Source of the DNA: Apostichopus parvimensis
Lineage: Eukaryota > Echinodermata > Holothuroidea > Aspidochirotida > Stichopodidae
Direction of reading: 5' to 3'
Length of the DNA: 39,159 nt
Assembly (NCBI GenBank): GCA_000934455.1
Contig: KN883862.1
Location: 1 to 39,159, forward strand
Every line of letters begins with the position of its first letter. The stretch's first letter is position 1. The translations under genes and the position numbers were made by a program. Shown here piece after piece: positions 11,101-20,100 of the stretch. Below the pieces are notes generated by a model. It was not told where the DNA came from. It saw only the letters and a list, made by a program, of their open reading frames with translations, and searched no databases.

Positions 11101-14100
11101 TTCTCGTTTTTAAGGTATTGGTTCGTATCGTGAGAGGTCTGTGGACTTCGTTGGCCTCCAAAACATCATTCAACTATTAAAATCAGGCATAAAAAGACAC
11201 ATATATAAGTTAAGTTACATATATTTTTTAATTCAAACATACGACGCACACTTTTTGACACTGGATCCCAAAGTCCTGATTGAAAAGCAACACGCATCAG
11301 TTTCTAAACATTCATATCTCAAGCTGTCATCATTAAGTAAATTGTTTTACAATTAGTTAATTATACACAAGAAAAGTACAACATTGTGATAAATTGAATT
11401 GTCCACCCCCCCCCTCCTCTTCATTAGTACCATATGAGGTGGTTTAATGGCATTGAAAACTCGCCCCAAACCGCATGCCGCCCTCTGAAAAAGTTAATTC
11501 ACCGTTGCTTGCATGTGAAGTTTTTTCTTGTCGCTACAAAATGCAGACAGTAATGAAACGTGATACCTTGTTACCTTTTATCTAGACCTGAGATGTCCAT
11601 CGCTGCTATGTACACTGTGTTGTGGGTATTGACCGTAGCTGCATGTATTGACTGTACACTAGTGTCTAATTACCGACGGTAGCAAGCTGTGTGTGTATTT
11701 TCTGGGATTGATGGTGGTGTCTAACACGTCCGTTACACCTCATTCGAAACTAGGTCAGATTACCGGCATGAGACGTATCTTTGTGCGCTAGTCTTCACTC
11801 CCTTTAAGTCTATAGTATGGTTAGTATTTTGTATTGTGTTTATGACGGAGCCCATATAACTGCACTTCAAACATATTGATAATCTAAATAAGCTATGAGT
11901 ACTTACTTCTGCCATAGGGAATATCTCCATCAGTTTTTCAATCATAAACTCGTTATATCCGTAATAGTTCATCAGGTCCCCCTTCAAGACTTCAACGTAT
12001 TCTGGTCTTGACCTAGCGTAAAATGATTTTGTTGAAAGAGTGAATTTCTCTTCTTCTCTTTTCAATATGCAAAAAATGTCTGAAAATGTTCCTTCTTTTT
12101 TTTAAATTTTCTTCACACCCTTATTTTCATATCAATATATATATATTGCTTGGCAGAGTAAAAATCTAACATCCTTTTCTGACACGCTTAAGGTGAACCC
12201 TCTTGGTACTAAATCTGAAATCTACAGCTAACATTCTAATTGAAGAGGAATTCTTGCACTACATTATTGAATGAAGGGAGAAGGTGGTTGGGATCGGGGG
12301 AACAAACTGAGATTAAACTTCCTCATTTATTTTTAACTTCTTCACTTAAGTCGGAAGGAAAAGTTATTCTGCAATGCAAATGAAACTGTAAGTGCTTGCA
12401 ATGTCTTAACAACAACCCCTTTGTATAACATGCAATAGACCTCCCTGTAATAAGTACAAGAATAATTCTGTATAAATGCCAATGTAATTGGAAGTGCCTC
12501 CTATGTATCAACCCAAGTCTTTATGTAATGCATATATATCCCTCTCAGTTGCAAGCACCCACAGTTTCAGAATAATGTTTCCTTCCAACTTAAGTGAAGA
12601 AGTTAAAAATAAACAAGGAAGTTTAATCTCAGTCTGTTCCCCCGATCCCAACCACCTCTGTACTTCTATTCAAAGAATTGGAGGAAGTGATGCTATGTAT
12701 CAACCACAATCTCTTTCAGTATCATACAAATAGCTAACTTCTCTATCACATACATCCCCTATCACATATACAATGAAACTAAGTCTATTTAACTATAGTC
12801 TATTACCCAATTCCTGGAAACCCACTTTCAGCATAAAAGCTTTTTTCCTGTTTTCAACTTTATGTGAGAATTGAACACACTCATAACTTACAACTACTCA
12901 AATAATTGATAAAACACATTTGATTTGGGGGAGGGGGGGAGGCGAAGAGTATGGAGAGGGGGAAGGGGGAGGCGAAGAGTATGGAGAGGTGGTGGGTGGG
13001 ATCAGTTGGTAGAATTATACATGAAATAGTTTTGATAATAAAAGTTGACCTAGAAGACAGAAAAACATAATAATATAGATATATCAAATATGAGACAATT
13101 TAGGCTTACCTTTCTGGGTCTCTCTTGTTTTTAAAATCTCCGAGGACTCCCATAATTTCTCTGATCCTCAGACTGATCAAGGTAAGGTCTGGAGGTTGGG
13201 ATGGTGCATTGTTGTCAAGGTAACAGTTGCTATGTATATCATATATAATCTTACCTGGTATGTAGTACTTAGCATACTTATAGCAGGGTTGCCTGTACTC
13301 TAATGGATTTGTACTCGTGTTCGGGTTGTTTTTGAGATCTACTATAGGTACTAGTCCCAGAATGCAATGTACATGTATTCACAATTAGAGCCTTGGTAAC
13401 CAGTGTACTCATAAAAAGGGGGCATTCTACTGGTACTCTGTTGTACTTATATCACTAGTGTTTAGGCTAATAAGTGCGATTACATTCAACATCTCACCAA
13501 TATCCTTTAGGACACATTTACAACATGACATACAAACACCAACATGAAGTATTTCTGCTCACTCCAACAACAGACATGCCAACTTGTAAAGAGTCTTAAC
13601 ACTTTATGGCAATAATAATAATAATAGATTTAAAGGAGTTCAAATTTGTCGTTTAGGCGAATGTCAATTAACAACTTCAACCTTGATCTATTTGCAAAGT
13701 AGGTCGTTTGCTATGACACGTTTTAATAATTCTTTCGTTTATTAGGGCTGCCATATTTATTCAGGGTATTGTTCCACAAAACCTACTTTAATTCTTTTAT
13801 TAACTTTTGATTTATTATTTGTACATATAGTACATGGCTCCTTCAAGCTATATAACTCTTAACTGTTTTTCATATCCTATTTATACTTTCATGTATTTAT
13901 ACTGGATTTTAATAAAATTTAAAAAAAAACAGGTTTGGCTATCATCATCTATGTTGGCCTGTAAGAAAAACTGAGTCCTTGTATTGAACTAGGGCAGGAG
14001 GTCTTGAGGACTTAAATATCTGATTCTATCGACCAATACATACACTAACGATACAGCTTGCACTTGAGTGTGTCTGTACTGCAAACTCCATGTGTTTTAA

Positions 14101-17100
14101 GTCATCATGCAATCAAACAAGCAAACCAACACATTAATATCTCTTATTAATCGAGAGATGCAAAGAAGGATATCTTCCAATTCAATTTCTTGTCCGCTCG
14201 GGAGTTGAAACTTCTCAATTTGTGCGATATTTGTCATGAGCTCTTCTTCGGCCAGTTTCCTGAAAGGTAGGATAAAAAAAATATATAGCTTGATCAAGGG
14301 ATCCCCCAAACGATGAGTAAACTACAATGAAGCTAATGTTTGTCGACTAAACAGGTTCCCCATTCCCTCCCACCAATCCCCCACCCCTCCCACCAATCCC
14401 CCACCCCTCCCACATAACCCCCATCCCCCACAAAAATAATATCAAGACCATTATAAATTTATGCAATATACTGTGTATAGCACATATCTCCCCTCCCCCC
14501 ACCCCCAGGAATACCGACAAATTTTAATCCTTGGTAAAAAGTCCTATCAGAAGATCTCTCTCGTAAAGGACACCTACTTTTGTATTTCGTGTTTCTTCCG
14601 CAACTTTTTGGAAGCTTTCTCAATTGGTAGAAGGTCATCATCTCCTTCTTCTCCATCCTCTTCCTCCCCCTCCTCCTCATCATCATCATCTTCATCACTG
14701 TCATCCTCCGATTCCATCCCAACACCCGCTCCAAAATCATCCGCTGGCTGCACAGACAATGCGAGAGAAAGAAAAAAAGAATTCACTTAACACTTTTAAT
14801 TATCAAGTGTTTGAATCATGGTTACAGTACTGTAGAGTCTGTAGTGAAATGTTTTTTGTGAGTTTCCGTATTGTTGTCTGTTACGTAATATTTGGTGTAA
14901 CTTTGTTTGACCATACTTCAAATTGTTCAGATTCAGCTGCTTAATTATTCGTCCACGTTTGAACGAACTCCTTGCGTGATTGGCTTGTTGAACCCTCGTG
15001 ATTTTGTGTTACGTAATTAGTCCTTTTCAATGTCCATTTGGTATATATACATATATTGGGCGCACACGCGAAAAGGACTACTGGCATTGGTTGTATTTAG
15101 TACTGTAAGTTTTCTATTTTTGTATTTCAGTAGTTTTACGGAGCCATGGAGTCTATGTGTGACTGCGAGCGAGTAGAATAAATTGCAGTGACTCCGACTT
15201 TTGTACAAATCGTCCTTATTTTCGTCTTGCCACCACCGTTACAAGTACATTCCAAATCACTACCTGGTAGGTCTCCAAATGCTGGTTAATTTACTTGCTA
15301 AATTAGCCCGTGGAGTTTTGCCGTCTGCCAGTAACCAAAACAAAAGCACTGGCTATTTTCTGCTAGTAAATTATATTAAGAACATAAGCACATGATGGGT
15401 CGGATAACAATCATCACTATCGTACCATAAGCCCTGTACTATGGCTCATAATCAACATTTATTACGGGGCTGCTCTCAGAAGCCCTGTACAGTAACAGAT
15501 GTGTGTTGTAATTCAGGGGGTAAAAATGGCAGTAAGAACTTGATTTTTTGCCTGTGGAAATTTTAAGCACTGGCAATGTTTGCTAGCAAGTGGCCAAAAT
15601 TGTGAAATTTTAGGCCAAATCTGGCTTCATAAAATGCAAAGAAAATTTGCTATAACTTGAATCGTTGGATTGCATTCAGATTGAGCAGACAGCTTCGGAA
15701 AGAAGAGATGCATGTTTTGATTCCATTCCTGACATGAAATTATTATGGACCTACTGTAATGCAGCATATTCAAATCCCACCATGAATAAACATAATTAGA
15801 TGGTGATGATCTTTTTATGTTTGAGTTGAATTCCAAAAACTATTGAATATGCATGCTTCTGGTCCTGCAAACCACCTTATTATCACAGTTAGGCTAAATT
15901 GTAAGGATATATTCTACAAGATAATGCATTTCCTCAAACAAAGGGATTCCCTTCCTTCGCATATAAATCCTCTATATATAAGAAGATCACTTTCTACGGA
16001 TATATCCTAGCCAGGGTGTGGACCCTGCAGCCGGTAGTGTTGTACCATTACGCGGTACTGCAACAACAAGCTTACATTATTAGGAATGTTAAAAATTTGC
16101 TTAATTACTGTGAAATCAACAGATACAGTTCTAGGATTCTAATGGTCCGATCCAATAGAGGTGGAGAGCAAGCATAAGCAGCGGCGGGAGTGCGATGTTA
16201 GTAGTGATGTTAATTATATGAAGTTATTAACAAGTTAATGAAAGAAACAAAAGCAAATAGAAATTAATGAAGGTTTTATACCTTATCTTACACCTACGTA
16301 TTTGTACATGAAACCATTGTCAGTAGAGAATATAATTCATTTATTATAGCATCCAATATGTAATTTCTTGAAAATTGTGATACACGAGAGTAAATAATTT
16401 TTTCCGGTTACCCGGATACCCGACGGGTAACGGCTCTCGGGTACCCGGTTCCCGATATTTGGACCCGTGTACACTCTAATTCTAACACCCTGTCTATAAA
16501 TCTATCACAATACTTGGTCTGTTTTGTACTACAGTGCTATAAAGTATTAATGGCTATGCAGCACTATACAACTGCAATGGAATTCACTAGGATTGTTTGG
16601 ACAATTTTCAGCTTTTGTCAAACAACTGCAGATGCTACTACCATTGCATCACAGTGCTAAGTACTGCTACAGTCACTAAGGTATGAACGTGTCATGAGAT
16701 CTTCTGGTTTCAATCCCGAGAAAATTGAGGTTTTCTCGTTTGAAATATTCTGATCTCTTACCATATCTTCATCTTCTGAATCATCTTCATCATCATCATC
16801 GTCGTCTGAGCCGAAGAGGTCCTGTGTCTTTTTGTCCAATGGTTGTAACCACCCTTTGTTTTCATCAGTGAAGCCCCTTGCAGCACCTTTTGCCGCTGCA
16901 AAATCAATGGCAAGGAAAATCATTTTACAGATCTTCGAGGTAGATATGTTCAAACAAAAGAACTGCTCCATAGAGGAAACAAAAGTATGCAGTATTTTGG
17001 CCAGTCAAGTGTTGAAGGGTTGACAAGGTTTCAAACATCAGCCTCCACAGACAAACAGCTTGGCACAAAGTCGAGTCAGAACACCTCACAGCAGAACATG

Positions 17101-20100
17101 AACACCTTACAGTCACATTAAATGTGGAGAATTCTGTCATACAAGATTTCTGTCAATCATGTTTAAGCCAGAGCAATCAAAAAACAAAACTTGACAAATT
17201 TGTAGACTTTTGTAAGAGAAAAATCAGAAATTCATCATAATTTTTAATCTTTTTTTACTGTAATGTCTTAAATCTATCTTCTGAACTTTTTGTCCACTCA
17301 TGTTGTAAACCTTTTGCTACTGGAATACAAAATATGTGTTGTCTTTCTTTGATATTGTCTTCATGAATCAAATCAGGATTTCTGTCTTTAAAATGTTTAT
17401 TTATCTAAAGTGGAAATTGCTGGAAAAGGTTGTAACCTTTAAATGGCTCACAATTACATTTAATTAGCTCGACTATAAAATAGCAACTACAAACATCAGG
17501 CCTCTCTATATAGCACACACTGAATCTAATCAAAGTGGCTTCAGAAAAGAAAACTAAACCATCCTCCTTCTGAACCCCTTCACACCCACAAAGAGTAGAA
17601 TTGTAAGCAAAATTGGATCAAAAAACAAAGTGATCTACAGAGTGAGAATTCTAAGAGTGAACCGTCTTGCTTTACCTTCCAATTCAACATCCTCCAATCC
17701 GCTGTCGTTGCTTGAATTATCATCTGACAGTTCGTCATCTTTGCTCTCTGCAACAACTGGTGGATTCTTCTTGAGAGCCTTTGTTTCCTTTTCTTGTTGT
17801 CTGGCCTCCTTCTTGGATTTACGTTTTGCCGCTCTGGACAGAGAAAATGGAGCGAAATGTCCAATAATCATAATTATTATCTGGAATTATTACCAATATT
17901 GAGGAACAAATGACCAATTCTATACATCCAACACATATACACCAAAGCACATCGTACATGGATGATTACAGTTAAGGTCATTTCAAATCCAAATTTAAAA
18001 TTCAAAATTATGTGGAATAACCCTTCAAATTTTTGTACAGCGCAATTTAATGCTTGCAGGAAAATGGTTTGCTATTTAACATACTTTATTTTTCCATACT
18101 GGAGACCCTGAGATTTTAGAAAAGTCTAAATAACACAGCAATGTTTGAATTGTTTTTATACCTTATTTCTATATGGGAGACACCGAGATTTTAGACAAGT
18201 CTAAAAAACACAGCAATGTTTGAATTGTTTTTTGCCTTATTTTCACACCGGAGACCCTGAGACTTTAGAAAAGTCTAAAATACACAGCAATGTTTTATGT
18301 ACAGTATCCTTGCAATCAGTTCAAATGAAAAAGACAGGGTGGTTGCAATAAGTATATATTCAAGTTGCTGCACATGAACTATACTGCAGAACCACACTAC
18401 AGTATTTGTCAGGGAAGAGAACCAGTCAACTTGGGAGACTTACCTCAGTCTTGCCCTGTGGCCTACTTTCTTATCTGCATCATCTGTAAGGAAAATGAGA
18501 TATAGATATATAATATATATAGATATACAGACTTAAAACTTTAGGTTACAATTTTTAGCAATAGTTACAATTGATTCATCTAGCATACAAAAGGTCTGAG
18601 AAAAAGGAAAGAATGTGGTGATCATCGAAAAGTACAATGAGAACAAATTCAGGCTTCAGAGTGCCAGCTGTTGAGGTTACATGTACAGTAGGTTGTGACA
18701 AATTTGAGAGACCTTTTATGACCCTGTACCAATTATGAGGCACTTTTAGAAATATTATGATTTAACCATACCAACCAAAAGTAAACCAAACTTGAAGTGT
18801 GTTAGCAAGTCTCTTAAAGTAGTTTTTATCTCACACAAATGTGAAGGCAAACGATGAATGAATAAAATTTGAAGGATAGTATGTCCACATCATCGCTATG
18901 AAGAAAAGTTCTTGTGAATGTGTGCTAGCTTACTGTCAGCTGGACTATTGTCTGTACTCTGTTTGTGTCCTTTTTTAAGAATAAAGAAAACATTTCACCA
19001 AATTAATAAAAACTTTAATATACAGGATCTTATTTAACTCAAAATTTAGGTTCATCAATGTGAATTCCAAATAATTCTTGCTCACTTTATGAAGACTGTG
19101 CCATAATAGGTACCCACAGGGGTGCAATTATTTGTGAAAATACAGCTAAAGGAAATTGCCTGGAATTTCTTCAAACTTTTGTTTAAATGTGCAAAATGTA
19201 GAACTGTGCATGTTGTTAAACACATTGTACTTAGCTAGATATGTATGATTTAGAAAAAATTATTCAACAATGAGTAAAATATGTCACTTCAAAGCTTTTA
19301 CTGTAGGTGTGTCATAAGTGGACCCATGATGTCACTCCATGAAATGTAGGACACACCCAGTGGAATCTGAAACTAGTCAGGGACAATTAGAATTAAGAAA
19401 AGACTTGTAAACAGGTCAATATTTGATGGATTTTAATGGATGTTGTAGCTCTATTTTCATGATTTCTGATGCCTATGAGAGTGTTAGGACAATATTGTTC
19501 ATACAGTACGTGTCTGTAGACCTTTAAGTGGTAATTTGAAATGAACATACACAATTACACTTCTTTATTCTACAATTCCCCAGGCTCCAAGCAGATGAGT
19601 TAGAGCAACCCTGACCCCCTCCCTCCTCCTTCACATCTCATCAAACCTGGACAACTCACAGAGATGACATGACCAGATGGCATAAATAGCACTGCTAGTC
19701 ATGAGCCATGTTTCACAGCTTGTGGCAAATTCTTTGGTTTAAACATGAAAAATATGTACAGCATAAAGAAAACTGTGCCAAGTTCAGTTCCTTTACAGTA
19801 GTAATATGAAGTTGGGAAAAATCATTTTTGGTTGAGGTGGTAAATACATGCATCATATACATTACAGTACAGTACATTGGAGTTTTGAAAATGTGGCTGT
19901 AGGATGCTGTAAATATCCAACTTGTTTTACTAGAATTGCTGGATGCAGGTCATGGAATTGCCAGACTAACCCTGTACACCCACCAGCCACAGTAGGCATG
20001 GGATAAGGAGAGTCAAATTCTATTCATTGTCAGAACTGGGTCGTACTAATTAGCGTCAACAGGCACATTTCACGACAACTCAAGACAACTCAAGACAACA

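Larger units (their letters stand above)
14748..16761 (-). other. NOP2 intron 4
   Basis: Apart from the two repeat blocks at 15868-16015 and 16404-16478, no gene or RNA was recognised in this 2-kb intron. Confidence 0.7.

Noticed and set aside
14097-14309. Open frame running from NOP2 exon 6 past the ATATCCTT site, with possible GT donors further on
   Set aside because: The extension ([14 protein letters not shown] and on) has no counterpart in NOP2, and its GT donors do not pair in phase with a good acceptor near exon 7. The AT-AC solution gives the conserved junction.
14459-14944. Several ORFs on both strands rich in Ser, His/Pro or Met
   Set aside because: They are other-frame readings of the acidic-tract exon 5 of NOP2.
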